A DNA stretch of 64,000 nucleotides from Streptomyces mutomycini (lineage in GTDB: Bacteria > Actinomycetota > Actinomycetes > Streptomycetales > Streptomycetaceae): positions 45,130 through 109,129 of the forward strand of contig NZ_MAPV01000093.1 of assembly GCF_001700505.1 (NCBI RefSeq), in the 5' to 3' direction. The notes under the pieces were generated by a model. That model did not search any database, had not been told where the DNA came from, and saw only the letters and a list, made by a program, of their open reading frames with translations. Numbering within the stretch: position 1 is the stretch's first letter; each line of letters opens with the position of its first letter. Both the position numbers and the translations under genes were made by a program. Of the stretch, positions 7,761 to 16,791 are shown piece by piece.

Positions 7761-8549
7761 GTGAAGCTCGCTTTCTCGACCCTCGGAGTGCCGGGGATGC
7801 CCGTCGCGGACGTGGTGCGGCTCGCAGCCGGGAACGGCTACCAGGGGGTCGAGCTGCGCGCTCATCCGGAGGAACCGGTGCACCCCGGACTGACCCCGGC
7901 CGAGCGGGCCGCCGTGGCAGATGAGTTCAAGCGGGGCGGGGTCGAGATCCTGACCGTCGCCGGGTACGTGAGGGTCGCGGCCGGGGGTGAGGACGAGCCG
8001 GTGCTCGCGGAGCTCGCCGCGCTGGTGGAGCTGGCGCACGACCTGGGTGCGGCGTACGTCCGGGTGTTCCCCGGCGGCGGGGACCAGGACCCCGCCGAGG
8101 CCGACGCGGTCGCCGCGCGACGGCTGGGGGCCGCCGCCCCGTACGCCGCCGACATGGGCGTACGGATCCTGCTGGAGACCCATGACTCGCACCGCGCCGG
8201 AGCCGATGTGGCCCGCGTGGTGGGGACCGTCGGGCACGGGCAGATCGGCGCGATCTGGGACGTCATGCACACCTGGCTGGCCGGCGAGGACCCTGCGGCG
8301 AGCCACGCGGTGCTGGCCCCGCACCTCGGATACGTACAGGTGAAGGACATCGCCTCCGCCGAGGACACCACACCCCTGCCCCTCGGCGCCGGGGTGCTGC
8401 CGCTGAAGGAATGCCTGGACACACCGGCTGCCGACGGCTGGGTGTGCTGGGAGTACGAGAAGCGGTGGTACGCCGGAGCCCCCGGACTGCCGGAGCTGCT
8501 GGCCGCGGGGCGGGAGCACCTGTTGCGGCTCGGCGCACCGAAGCAGTAG
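7761..8549 (+). CDS. Sugar phosphate isomerase/epimerase-like TIM-barrel protein
   Basis: A 262-aa protein. GTG 7761 has GGAAGGA upstream and gives the expected start VKLAFSTLG. The fold is the AP-endonuclease-family-2/xylose-isomerase-like barrel: GYQGVELR, ETHDSHR, IWDVMHTW and VKDI carry the usual metal-binding Glu, His and Asp positions. The reaction is unknown, probably isomerisation of a sugar or polyol. It follows the RiPP operon by 107 bp on the same strand but has its own ribosome-binding site and no obvious link to it. Confidence 0.75.
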   Translation: MKLAFSTLGVPGMPVADVVRLAAGNGYQGVELRAHPEEPVHPGLTPAERAAVADEFKRGGVEILTVAGYVRVAAGGEDEPVLAELAALVELAHDLGAAYVRVFPGGGDQDPAEADAVAARRLGAAAPYAADMGVRILLETHDSHRAGADVARVVGTVGHGQIGAIWDVMHTWLAGEDPAASHAVLAPHLGYVQVKDIASAEDTTPLPLGAGVLPLKECLDTPAADGWVCWEYEKRWYAGAPGLPELLAAGREHLLRLGAPKQ

Positions 8550-8671
8550 CCCCGGCTCCCGCTCCCGGCAGCGGGCCTGACCAGGCGGTCGGGCGGCGGG
8601 AGGTACCTCGTCGGGACACCACACGCCCTTCGCGCGCCCTTTCGCGTGTCACACCGTTCTCGACGATCCCC

Positions 8672-8700
8672 TTGACTGGTAGTTACTTTCCATATATCCG
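8672..8700 (+). promoter_or_regulatory. Candidate promoter of the GH3 gene
   Basis: TTGACT at 8672-8677, a 17-bp spacer, then TATCCG at 8695-8700, 42 bp before the GTG start. The local region is much more AT-rich than its surroundings. Read by eye only. Confidence 0.4.
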
Positions 8701-8741
8701 TACCTTCTTGGAAGTTTCTTTCAGCACCGGAAGGGGCTCAC

Positions 8742-10583
8742 GTGCACCACCGCACCTCCAGACGCACCCTCCTCACCGCCACGGCGGCCACCGCCGCGGC
8801 CGCGGCGACCGGCGTCGGCGTTCTGCCCGGCGCCGCGCAGGCGGCCGTGACCGCCGCCACCTCCACGGACAGCCGTCTCAAGCGGCTCATCGCCCGGATG
8901 AGCCTGGAGGAGAAGGTCGGCCAGCTCTTCGTGATGCGGGTGTACGGGCACTCCGCCACCGAGCCCGACCAGGCTGACATCGACGCCAACCTCGCCGAGA
9001 TCGGGGTCCGTGACGCCGCCGAGCTCATCTCCACGTACCACGTGGGCGGCATCATCTACTTCGCCTGGGCGCACAACACCCGCGACCCGCACCAGATCGC
9101 CGGCCTCTCCAACGGCATCCAGCGCGCCGGGCTCGCCGGGCCCACCCCGCTGCCGCTCCTCGTCTCCACCGACCAGGAGCACGGCATCGTGTGCCGCGTC
9201 GGCGAGCCCGCGACGCTGCTGCCGGGCGCGATGGCACTGGGCGCGGGCGGCTCACGCTCGGACGCGCGCACTGCGGGGAGGATCGCCGGGGCCGAGCTGG
9301 CGGCGCTGGGCATCAACCAGAACTACGCCCCTGACGCGGACGTCAACGTCAACCCGGCCAATCCCGTCATCGGCGTACGCTCCTTCGGCTCCGACCCGGA
9401 CTCGGTCGCCGGCATGGTCGCCGCGCAGGTGAAGGGGTATCAGAGCTCGGGGATCGCCTCCACCGCCAAGCACTTCCCCGGCCACGGGGACACCAGCACC
9501 GACAGCCACACCGGCCTGCCCGTCATCCACCACACCCGCGAGCAGTGGGCGGAGCTCGACGCCCCGCCGTTCCGGGCGGCGATCGCCGCGGGCATCGACT
9601 CCATCATGACGGCGCACATCGTGGTGCCGGCCCTGGACCCGTCGGAGGACCCGGCCACCCTGTCCCGGCCGATCCTCACCGGCATCCTGCGCGAGGAGCT
9701 CGGCTACGACGGAGTCGTGGTCACGGACGCCCTGGGGATGGAGGGTGTCCGCACGAAGTACGGCGACGAGCGCGTCCCCGTCCTCGCGCTGCTGGCAGGC
9801 GTGGACCAGCTGCTCAACCCGCCGGACCTCGAGGTCGCCTGGAACGCCGTGCTGAACGCCGTGAAGAGCGGCGAGATCAGCGAGGCACGCATCGAGGAAT
9901 CGATCCTGCGCATCCTGCGGCTGAAGACGAAGCTCGGGCTGTTCCGCGACCCGTACGTCACCCACCGGGGCGTCGAACGCACCATCGGCATCCCGTCGCA
10001 TCTCGCCGCCGCCGACCGGATCGCCGAGCGGACGACCACGCTGCTGGCCAACACCGGTTCGCTGCTGCCGCTCTCCCGCCGGTCCCTCAGGAACCTCCTG
10101 GTGGCCGGCGCCGATCCGGCGTCGCCCTCCGGCACGACCGGCCCCCCGACCACCACGCTCGCGGGGGCGTTCGAGGAGCTGGGCTTCGCGGCGACGGCGC
10201 TGTCCACCGGCACGGCACCCTCCCAGGCGAAGATCGCCGAGGCCGTGGCCGCGGCGGAGGGGAAGGACGCGGTGATCGTCGCCACGTACAACGTCTCGGC
10301 GTCGAGCTCCCAGCGCACCCTGGTCGGCGCACTCGCGGCGGCCGGCGTCCCGGTGATCACGCTCGCGATCCGCAATCCGTACGACATCGCCCAGCTGGCC
10401 GGGACGGGCTACGCCGCGAGCCTCGCCGCCTACTGCTGGACGGACGTCGAGCTGCGGGCCGCCGCCCGCGTGATCGCCGGGCGGGCCCGCCCGGAGGGCA
10501 GGCTCCCGGTCCCGGTGCAGCGGGCGGACGCTCCCGCTCAGACGCTGTATCCCGTCGGCTTCGGGCTGTCGTACCGGAGCTGA
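8742..10583 (+). CDS. Secreted GH3 beta-N-acetylhexosaminidase-type glycosidase
   Basis: A 613-aa protein with GTG 8742 after GGAAGGGG. The N-terminus has twin arginines (RRTLLT), a hydrophobic Ala-rich stretch and an AQA cleavage site, so Tat export is likely. The GH3 domain holds the nucleophile Asp329 (VVVTDALGM) and the NagZ-type loop KHFPGHGDTSTDSH with the Asp254-Ser-His256 dyad, which favours N-acetylglucosaminidase activity over plain beta-glucosidase. A C-terminal GH3 domain (about 430-610) follows. Likely role: release of GlcNAc from peptidoglycan or chitin fragments outside the cytoplasm. It ends at a strong hairpin. Confidence 0.85.
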   Translation: MHHRTSRRTLLTATAATAAAAATGVGVLPGAAQAAVTAATSTDSRLKRLIARMSLEEKVGQLFVMRVYGHSATEPDQADIDANLAEIGVRDAAELISTYHVGGIIYFAWAHNTRDPHQIAGLSNGIQRAGLAGPTPLPLLVSTDQEHGIVCRVGEPATLLPGAMALGAGGSRSDARTAGRIAGAELAALGINQNYAPDADVNVNPANPVIGVRSFGSDPDSVAGMVAAQVKGYQSSGIASTAKHFPGHGDTSTDSHTGLPVIHHTREQWAELDAPPFRAAIAAGIDSIMTAHIVVPALDPSEDPATLSRPILTGILREELGYDGVVVTDALGMEGVRTKYGDERVPVLALLAGVDQLLNPPDLEVAWNAVLNAVKSGEISEARIEESILRILRLKTKLGLFRDPYVTHRGVERTIGIPSHLAAADRIAERTTTLLANTGSLLPLSRRSLRNLLVAGADPASPSGTTGPPTTTLAGAFEELGFAATALSTGTAPSQAKIAEAVAAAEGKDAVIVATYNVSASSSQRTLVGALAAAGVPVITLAIRNPYDIAQLAGTGYAASLAAYCWTDVELRAAARVIAGRARPEGRLPVPVQRADAPAQTLYPVGFGLSYRS

Positions 10584-10623
10584 GCACCGCCGGCGCCGGT
10601 CAGGGCCGGGCGGTGACAGACCT

Positions 10624-10672
10624 GTGGGCCGTGTCCACCGGGTGTGAACAACACCCGGTGGACACGGCCCAC
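10624..10672. terminator. Bidirectional terminator, 22-bp perfect stem
   Basis: Positions 10624-10645 are an exact reverse complement of 10651-10672 with a 5-nt loop. It sits between convergent genes (GH3 glycosidase and S37 peptidase) and should stop both. Confidence 0.9.
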
Positions 10673-10692
10673 TTCGGCGCGGCGCGGCGGGG

Positions 10693-12180
10693 CTACGGGC
10701 GCAGCGTGCCCCGGTCCCGCTTCAGTTCGTCGTCCCGCACGTCCAGGCGGGCGTCGAACTTCGCGAGGGGCCTGGCCTTCGCCGGGTCGGCCTCGACGGC
10801 CGCCGGCGCCACCCCGGCCCAGCGCAGGATGGCCGCGGTGGCGTTCGCCTTCTCGTCGGCGACGAGGCCGGCGACCTTGGAGCCGTGGTTGCCACCCGGC
10901 ACGGTGTAGACGTAGCTGTCCCGGGCGCCCTTGCCGAGACGGAAGGGCTCGGCACCCCAGGGGTCGTTCTCGCCGTAGACGTACAGCATGTTCCGGGCGT
11001 TGTTCCTGACCCAGCTGTCCACGTCACGCATGACCGAGGGCTGGAACTTCATCGGGATGGAGCGCGGCACGAAGTTGCGCGGCGGCTGGTAGCCGTAGCG
11101 GCTCAGGTTCCCGAGCCAGGGCTGCTGGATGTCGGGCGAACCGAGCTGGGTGCCGGCCTGGTAGTAGTACGGCGTGTAGGTCCCGAGGCCCTGGTCCGCG
11201 TAGGCGGAGAAGCCCGAGATGCCGTCGATGGAGTCCCAGATCTCCTCGTCGGTGGCGTTCGGGGCGTCGGCCGGGATGGAGTCGCAGTCGGCGAGCAGGC
11301 TGTACTGCCAGTACGCCCAGACGTAGTCCATGACGACGGCCTCGTACGCCTTGTCGAGCGAGCCGACGGTGTCGAAGGTCAGGCCGTTCTCGGCGGCGTA
11401 CGCCTCGTACTTCTTCTCCAGGGCCTCCCGGCGGACGAGGGCCTCGCGCTGGACACCGCCCAGCCGGTCCCGGCACTCCTTGGTGCCGACGCGTGCGAAG
11501 AACCGGTCGTACGCCGAGTCCTCGTTGTTCACCACGTCGTTGGGGGCGACGTAGGCGACGACGCCGTCCATGTCCTTGGGGTAGAAGCGCTCGAAGTAGG
11601 TGGCGGTCATGCCGCCCTTGGAGCCTCCGGTGGTGAGCCAGTTCTCGGAGTAGATCTTCTTCAGCGCCTTGAAGACCCGGTGCTGGTCGCTGGCGGCCTG
11701 CCAGATGTCGAGCTTCGACCAGTCGGCGGGCGCGGGGCGGGACGGGGTGAAGAACCGGTACTCCAGGGACACCTGGTTGCCGTCGATGATCTGCGTCGGC
11801 TCACTGCGGCTGGGGTTCGTGGAGACGTTGTAGCCGCCGGTGAAGAAGACCGTGGGCCGGGTCGTGTCCTTGTGCAGCAGGGTGACGCGCTGCTGGAAGG
11901 TTCCCTTGGACGGGTTCCTGTGGTCGACCGGCTGGGTGTAGTTGAGGACGAAGTAGCGGTAACCGGGGTACGGCTTCTCCTGGGTCAGACTCATTCCCGG
12001 GATGGCCAGGATGCGGTCCTTGATGTCCTCGCTGCTGCTCTCGCCGCTGCTGCTGACGGAGCCGCTGCTCTGCTTCTCGGCCGGTACTGCGGCGGTGGCC
12101 GCACCGGCCGAGGCGCCGGTCGCACTCACTGTGCCTATGAGCACCGCGAGCGACAGAACGCCTCTGAGCGCCTTGCGCAT
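10693..12180 (-). CDS. Secreted S37 prolyl tri/tetrapeptidyl aminopeptidase
   Basis: A 495-aa protein with a Sec signal peptide (MRKALRG, hydrophobic core, cleavage near residue 26-31) and a Ser-rich linker. The catalytic-serine motif GGSKGGM gives Ser187. Upstream VFFTGGYN and downstream VAYVAPNDVVNNED match the S37 family, known from Streptomyces mycelium aminopeptidases that cut tripeptides from proline-containing peptides. It is extracellular and likely helps with protein degradation during growth or transglutaminase activation. Both flanks end at clear hairpins or gaps, so it is probably monocistronic. Confidence 0.85.
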   Translation of the reverse strand: MRKALRGVLSLAVLIGTVSATGASAGAATAAVPAEKQSSGSVSSSGESSSEDIKDRILAIPGMSLTQEKPYPGYRYFVLNYTQPVDHRNPSKGTFQQRVTLLHKDTTRPTVFFTGGYNVSTNPSRSEPTQIIDGNQVSLEYRFFTPSRPAPADWSKLDIWQAASDQHRVFKALKKIYSENWLTTGGSKGGMTATYFERFYPKDMDGVVAYVAPNDVVNNEDSAYDRFFARVGTKECRDRLGGVQREALVRREALEKKYEAYAAENGLTFDTVGSLDKAYEAVVMDYVWAYWQYSLLADCDSIPADAPNATDEEIWDSIDGISGFSAYADQGLGTYTPYYYQAGTQLGSPDIQQPWLGNLSRYGYQPPRNFVPRSIPMKFQPSVMRDVDSWVRNNARNMLYVYGENDPWGAEPFRLGKGARDSYVYTVPGGNHGSKVAGLVADEKANATAAILRWAGVAPAAVEADPAKARPLAKFDARLDVRDDELKRDRGTLRP

Positions 12181-12257
12181 GCACCCTCCCCTTGATTCAC
12201 GACAGTGGCCGTGAACCTAGCGGGGGTGACACCTCCCACGCCAGACCTGTTCGCGTG

Positions 12258-12722
12258 TCAGCACAAGATCCATCCAGTGGAACCGGAGGAGCCGCCGACG
12301 GAACCCGACGCCCGGACGCAGCGGTTCAGCGCGTGCACCGTGACCGGGCCGGCCAGCTTCGTGAACCTGCCGCTGTCGACGACCGCCCGGCCGCCGCGCG
12401 GCTGGAGCGACACCCGCATCGCCCGGCGTGCCCCCGGCTCCCTGGCGACGGTCACGGCGCACGCGTAGGCGCGGCTCTTGTAGACACGCAGCGAACCGGT
12501 GGCGAACGACACCGTCTTGACCAGCCGCCCGGAGCAGGCCGACGCGGCATGCGCCGGGGCCGCTCCGGTGGGCCCCAGCACCAGGCCGAGGGCCCCGAGC
12601 AGCGGCAGGACGAGGAACGCCGCCGCCATGCGCCGTCCCGCCCCCGGCCTCGGCCGTTCCGATGGCCTCAGTGATCCCGCCACGCCGTCCACCCCGTTCA
12701 TCCCGCCCGCTTCATCGAACAC
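12258..12722 (-). CDS. Small secreted protein of unknown function
   Basis: About 154 aa. GTG 12722 is chosen because GGAGG lies 5 nt upstream; ATG 12701 and an internal ATG before the signal core are alternatives. An Arg-rich N-terminus, the hydrophobic segment AAAFLVLPLLGALGLVLG and an AHA cleavage site indicate secretion. The mature part is about 100 residues with four cysteines (SACSGR, YACAV, NRCVR, terminal ILC), probably two disulfides. No family recognised. Confidence 0.6.
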   Translation of the reverse strand: MFDEAGGMNGVDGVAGSLRPSERPRPGAGRRMAAAFLVLPLLGALGLVLGPTGAAPAHAASACSGRLVKTVSFATGSLRVYKSRAYACAVTVAREPGARRAMRVSLQPRGGRAVVDSGRFTKLAGPVTVHALNRCVRASGSVGGSSGSTGWILC

Positions 12723-12794
12723 TCCGGCCTCCACTGAACACACGTACGCATGGGTGTACGACGCGGGGGCCGGGCTTTCAGTTGCGGACCGGGG

Positions 12795-15700
12795 TCATAC
12801 GCCTGCCGGAGTGTCCTCTCCCATGTCCTCCCCTATGAAGGTGCGCCACAGCCGCGCGTAGGCGCCTTCCCTGGCCAGCAGCTCGTCATGCGTGCCGTCC
12901 TCGGCGACCCTGCCCCGGTCCATCACCACGACCCGGTCGGCGCGCGCCGCCGTCGTCAGCCGGTGGGCGACCACCAGCGTGGTGCGCCGGCCCGCCAGCC
13001 GGTCGGTGGCCTGGTTGACCTGGGCCTCACTGGCGAGGTCGAGGGACGCGGTGGCCTCGTCGAGCAGCAGGATGTCGGGGTCGACCAGTTCGGCGCGGGC
13101 GAGTGCGATCAGCTGCCGCTGGCCGGCCGAGAGATTGCGGCCCCGTTCGGCGACCTCGTGCAGATAGCCGTCCTCCAGGGTGGCGATCATGTCGTGGGCG
13201 CCGACCGCCCGGGCCGCCGCCTCCACCTGCGCGTCGGTGGCCTCGGGAAGTCCGTAGGCGATGGCGTCACGGACCGTCCCCTCGAAGAGGTATGCCTCCT
13301 GGGGTACGACTCCGAGCCGGTGCCGGTACGCCGTCCTGTCGAGCCGGCGCAGATCCGTACCGTCCGCCGTGACCCGTCCGCTCGTCGGATCGTAGAAGCG
13401 GGCGACGAGCTTGACCAGCGTGGACTTGCCGGCGCCCGTCTCGCCGACGAATGCGACCGTCTGGCCCGCCGGGATGCGCAGATCGATGCCGGTGAGGGCC
13501 TCCTCCTCGCCGGCGTACGCGAACGACACGTCCTCGAACGCGATCTCACCGCGCAGCGAGGTCACGTCCTGCGCCTTCTCGTGGTCGGCGGTGGAGGTCG
13601 GCTCCCGCAGGAGTTCCTGGATGCGGCCGAGCGAGACGGTGGCCTGCTGGTAGCCGTCGAAGACCTGGGACAGCTGCTGCACGGGGGCGAAGAACAGGTC
13701 GATGTAGAGCAGATAGGCGACCAGCGCGCCCGTGGTCAGCGTGCCGTTGTCGACCCGGCCTGCGCCGACGATCAGCACGGCGGCCGCCGCGACCGAGGCC
13801 AGCAGCTGGACGAACGGGAAGTAGACCGAGATCAGCCACTGCCCGCGCACCCTGGCCTGGCGGTAGTGGTCGCTGCGCGCCGCGAACCGCTCGGCGCCGT
13901 CGCGCTCGCGCCGGAACGCCTGGACGATCCGCATCCCGGAGACGGACTCCTGGAGGTCGGCGTTGACGACGCTGATGCGTGTCCTGGCCAGCTCGTACGC
14001 CTTCACGCTCTTGCGGCGGAAGAAGACCGTGCCGACGATCAGCAGCGGCAGCGTCGCGAAGACGACCAGGGCCAGCTGGACGTCGAGGACGAGCAGCACG
14101 ACCGTGATGCCGAAGAAGGTGACGACGGAGACGAAGGCGGTGACCAGACCGGTCTGCAGGAATGTCGACAAAGCGTCTACATCGGTCGTCATCCGGGTCA
14201 TGATCCGGCCGGTCAGCTCGCGCTCGTAGTAGTCGAGACCGAGCCGCTGGAGCTGCGCGAAGATCTTGAGGCGCAGGGAGTACAGCACGCGTTCGCCGGT
14301 GCGGCCCGTCATCCGGGTCTCACCGATCTGCGCCGCCCACTGCACGAGCACGGCGAGCAGCCCGAAGCCGGCCGCCGCCCAGACCGCGCCGAGCGCCATC
14401 TTCGTGACACCGTCGTCGATGCCGTGCCGGATCAGCACGGGCAGGAGCAGGCCCATGCCCGCGTCGACGGCGACCAGCGCCAGGCTCGCCAGCAGCGCGG
14501 CCCCGAAGCCGTGCAGCAGCCTGCGCAGCCCGTACGACTTCTCCGGGCGCACCGCGCTCGCCTCGTCGATGGCGGGGACGTCGGTGGCGGGCGGCAGCGC
14601 GTCGACCTGGGCGAGCAGCTCGGGAGTGGCGGGCATGCCGGCGGCCGCCGCGTCGCGCTCCTCCTCCTTGCGGATCCAGAGTCCGGGGGTGACCCCGCGC
14701 CCGGCGTCGAACTCGGCGTCCAGCTCCTCCTGGAGGGCGAAGTCGTCCTCCGGCGCCGCGACCGCCGACGGCTGGTGGCCGGGAGAGGTGCCGCCCAGCT
14801 CGTCCGGGTCGGTGAGCAGCCGCCGGTAGAGCGCCGAGCGGCGCTCCAGCTCCGCGTGCGTGCCGATGTCGGCGAGCCGCCCCCGGTCGAGTACGGCGAT
14901 GCGGTCGGCGAGGCCGAGCGTGGACCGGCGGTGGGCTATCAGCAGGGTCGTGCGGCCCTCCATGACCTGCGCCAGGACTTCGTGGATCTCGTGCTCGACC
15001 CGGGCGTCGACGGCGGAGGTGGCGTCGTCGAGGAGCAGCAGGCGGGGGTCGGTGAGGAGGGCGCGGGCGAGCGCGACGCGCTGGCGCTGGCCGCCGGAGA
15101 GGGTGAGCCCGTGCTCGCCGACCTTGGTGTCGTAGCCGTCGGGCAGCTCGGAGATGAAGCCGTGCGCCTGGGCGGCCCGCGCGGCCTGCTCGATCTGCTC
15201 CTGGGTGGCGCCCGGGTGTCCGTACGCGATGTTGGCGCCCACGGACTCGGAGAAGAGGAAACTGTCCTCCGGCACGAGCCCGATGGCGGCCCGCAGCGAG
15301 TCCCAGGTCAGCTCACGGACGTCGTGGCCGCCGACCAGGACGGCGCCGTGCGACACGTCGTAGAAGCGGGGCAGCAGGAGCGAGACGGTCGACTTGCCGC
15401 TGCCGGAGGCACCGACGACGGCGACCGTCTCGCCCGGCTCGATGGTGAGGGAGAAGCCGTCCAGGACCGGCCGGTCGTCGTCATAGCCGAAGCGGACGTC
15501 GTCGAACTCCACGCTCGCGGGGGCGTCGGCCGGGAGCGTCCTGGTGCCGTCCGCCATGGACGGCTCGGTGTCGATCAGCTCCAGGACGCGCTCCACACCG
15601 GCCCGGGCCTGCTGGCCGACGGTGAGGACCATGGCGAGCATCCGGACCGGGCCGACGAGCTGGGCGAGATACGTGGAGAAGGCGACGAACGTGCCGAGCG

Positions 15701-16583
15701 TGATCTCGCCCCGGGTGGCGAGCCAGCCGCCGAGGGCCAGCATCGCGACCTGGCCGAGCGCGGGAACGGCCTGGAGCGCCGGGGTGTAGCGGGAGTTCAG
15801 CCGGATGGTGCGCAGCCGGCCCGCGAAGAGCCTGCGGCTGACCTCGCGGAGCTTGCCGGTCTCCTGCTCCTCCTGGCCGAACCCCTTGACGACCCGGACC
15901 CCGGAGACGGCCCCGTCGACCACTCCGGCGACGGCGGCGGCCTGGCTCTGGGCGTACCAGGTGGCGGGGAAGAGGCGGGTCTTGGATCGGCGGGCGATGA
16001 ACCACAGCGCGGGGGCCACGGCGAGGGCGACGAGGGTCAGGGGCAGCGAGAGCCACGCCATGATCACCAGGGAGATGAGGAAGAGCAGGATGTTCCCGAT
16101 GGTCATCGGGAGCATGAAGAGGAGGCCCTGGATCAGCTGCAGGTCGCTGGTGGCGCGCCCGACGACCTGTCCGGTGGAGAGCTCGTCCTGCCGCTTCCCG
16201 TCGAGCCGGGTGAGCGTGCCGTACATCTCGGTCCGCAGGTCGTGCTGCACGTCCAGGGCGAGCCGCCCGCCGTAGTAGCGGCGGATGAAGGTGGCGATGT
16301 AGACGAGGACGGCCGCGCCGATGAGCAGACCGGTCCACACGCCGAGGGAACGGGTGTGGCTGCCGACGACGTCATCGATGATCACCTTGGTGATCAGCGG
16401 GACGAGGGCCATGACGGCCATGCCCGCCAGGGACGAGCCCAGCGCCAGCACGACGTTGCGCCGGTAGCGCCAGGCGTACCCGGTCAGCCGCCGGCCCCAG
16501 CCCTGCGCCTCGGTGCCCGGTTCCCCGGCGCCTGGTCCTTCCGCGCCCGGTACCTCCGCGCCCTTCTTCTCCGCGCCCGACAC
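12795..16583 (-). CDS. Single-chain double ABC multidrug-type exporter
   Basis: A 1262-aa protein with start GTG 16583 behind AGGAGG; upstream in-frame codons are not protein-like. Layout is membrane domain 1, nucleotide-binding domain 1, charged linker, membrane domain 2, nucleotide-binding domain 2, a fused form of heterodimeric exporters. NBD1 has GASGSGKST, LSGGQ and LLLLDDATSAVD; NBD2 has GETGAGKST, LSAGQ and ILLLDEATASLD. NBD1 thus carries Asp where the catalytic Glu is expected, and NBD2 has a variant signature, so one of the two composite ATP sites looks degenerate. Substrate unknown (drug, lipid or peptide). It is monocistronic and convergent with nothing. Confidence 0.9.
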   Translation of the reverse strand: MSGAEKKGAEVPGAEGPGAGEPGTEAQGWGRRLTGYAWRYRRNVVLALGSSLAGMAVMALVPLITKVIIDDVVGSHTRSLGVWTGLLIGAAVLVYIATFIRRYYGGRLALDVQHDLRTEMYGTLTRLDGKRQDELSTGQVVGRATSDLQLIQGLLFMLPMTIGNILLFLISLVIMAWLSLPLTLVALAVAPALWFIARRSKTRLFPATWYAQSQAAAVAGVVDGAVSGVRVVKGFGQEEQETGKLREVSRRLFAGRLRTIRLNSRYTPALQAVPALGQVAMLALGGWLATRGEITLGTFVAFSTYLAQLVGPVRMLAMVLTVGQQARAGVERVLELIDTEPSMADGTRTLPADAPASVEFDDVRFGYDDDRPVLDGFSLTIEPGETVAVVGASGSGKSTVSLLLPRFYDVSHGAVLVGGHDVRELTWDSLRAAIGLVPEDSFLFSESVGANIAYGHPGATQEQIEQAARAAQAHGFISELPDGYDTKVGEHGLTLSGGQRQRVALARALLTDPRLLLLDDATSAVDARVEHEIHEVLAQVMEGRTTLLIAHRRSTLGLADRIAVLDRGRLADIGTHAELERRSALYRRLLTDPDELGGTSPGHQPSAVAAPEDDFALQEELDAEFDAGRGVTPGLWIRKEEERDAAAAGMPATPELLAQVDALPPATDVPAIDEASAVRPEKSYGLRRLLHGFGAALLASLALVAVDAGMGLLLPVLIRHGIDDGVTKMALGAVWAAAGFGLLAVLVQWAAQIGETRMTGRTGERVLYSLRLKIFAQLQRLGLDYYERELTGRIMTRMTTDVDALSTFLQTGLVTAFVSVVTFFGITVVLLVLDVQLALVVFATLPLLIVGTVFFRRKSVKAYELARTRISVVNADLQESVSGMRIVQAFRRERDGAERFAARSDHYRQARVRGQWLISVYFPFVQLLASVAAAAVLIVGAGRVDNGTLTTGALVAYLLYIDLFFAPVQQLSQVFDGYQQATVSLGRIQELLREPTSTADHEKAQDVTSLRGEIAFEDVSFAYAGEEEALTGIDLRIPAGQTVAFVGETGAGKSTLVKLVARFYDPTSGRVTADGTDLRRLDRTAYRHRLGVVPQEAYLFEGTVRDAIAYGLPEATDAQVEAAARAVGAHDMIATLEDGYLHEVAERGRNLSAGQRQLIALARAELVDPDILLLDEATASLDLASEAQVNQATDRLAGRRTTLVVAHRLTTAARADRVVVMDRGRVAEDGTHDELLAREGAYARLWRTFIGEDMGEDTPAGV

Positions 16584-16707
16584 CCGTGCCTCCTGAATTC
16601 GCCCCGTCGCCCCGCCTGACCTACCGCATGTCCCCAACGCGGCCGGCGGCGGATTTCATCCTTCCGCAACAATTCTCGGCCGATGGACGTAGACGGGGGC
16701 GGTTGGA

Positions 16708-16740
16708 CGTAGGACCCGGGGCCGGCCGACCGGTCCTACG
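16708..16740 (-). terminator. Hairpin between ABC exporter promoter region and beta-lactamase-like gene
   Basis: CGTAGGACC at 16708-16716 pairs with GGTCCTACG at 16732-16740. It lies about 50-85 bp past the stop of the minus-strand beta-lactamase-like gene and upstream of the ABC exporter start, so it probably insulates the two. Confidence 0.55.
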
Positions 16741-16791
16741 ACCACTCGTCCCGGCAGACGCGGACGGGCCGGCCGGCAGCGGTGGCAGGGA

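Noticed and set aside
12750..16619. A 1289-codon open frame on the plus strand
   Set aside because: Antisense of the double ABC exporter, whose motifs are unmistakable on the minus strand.
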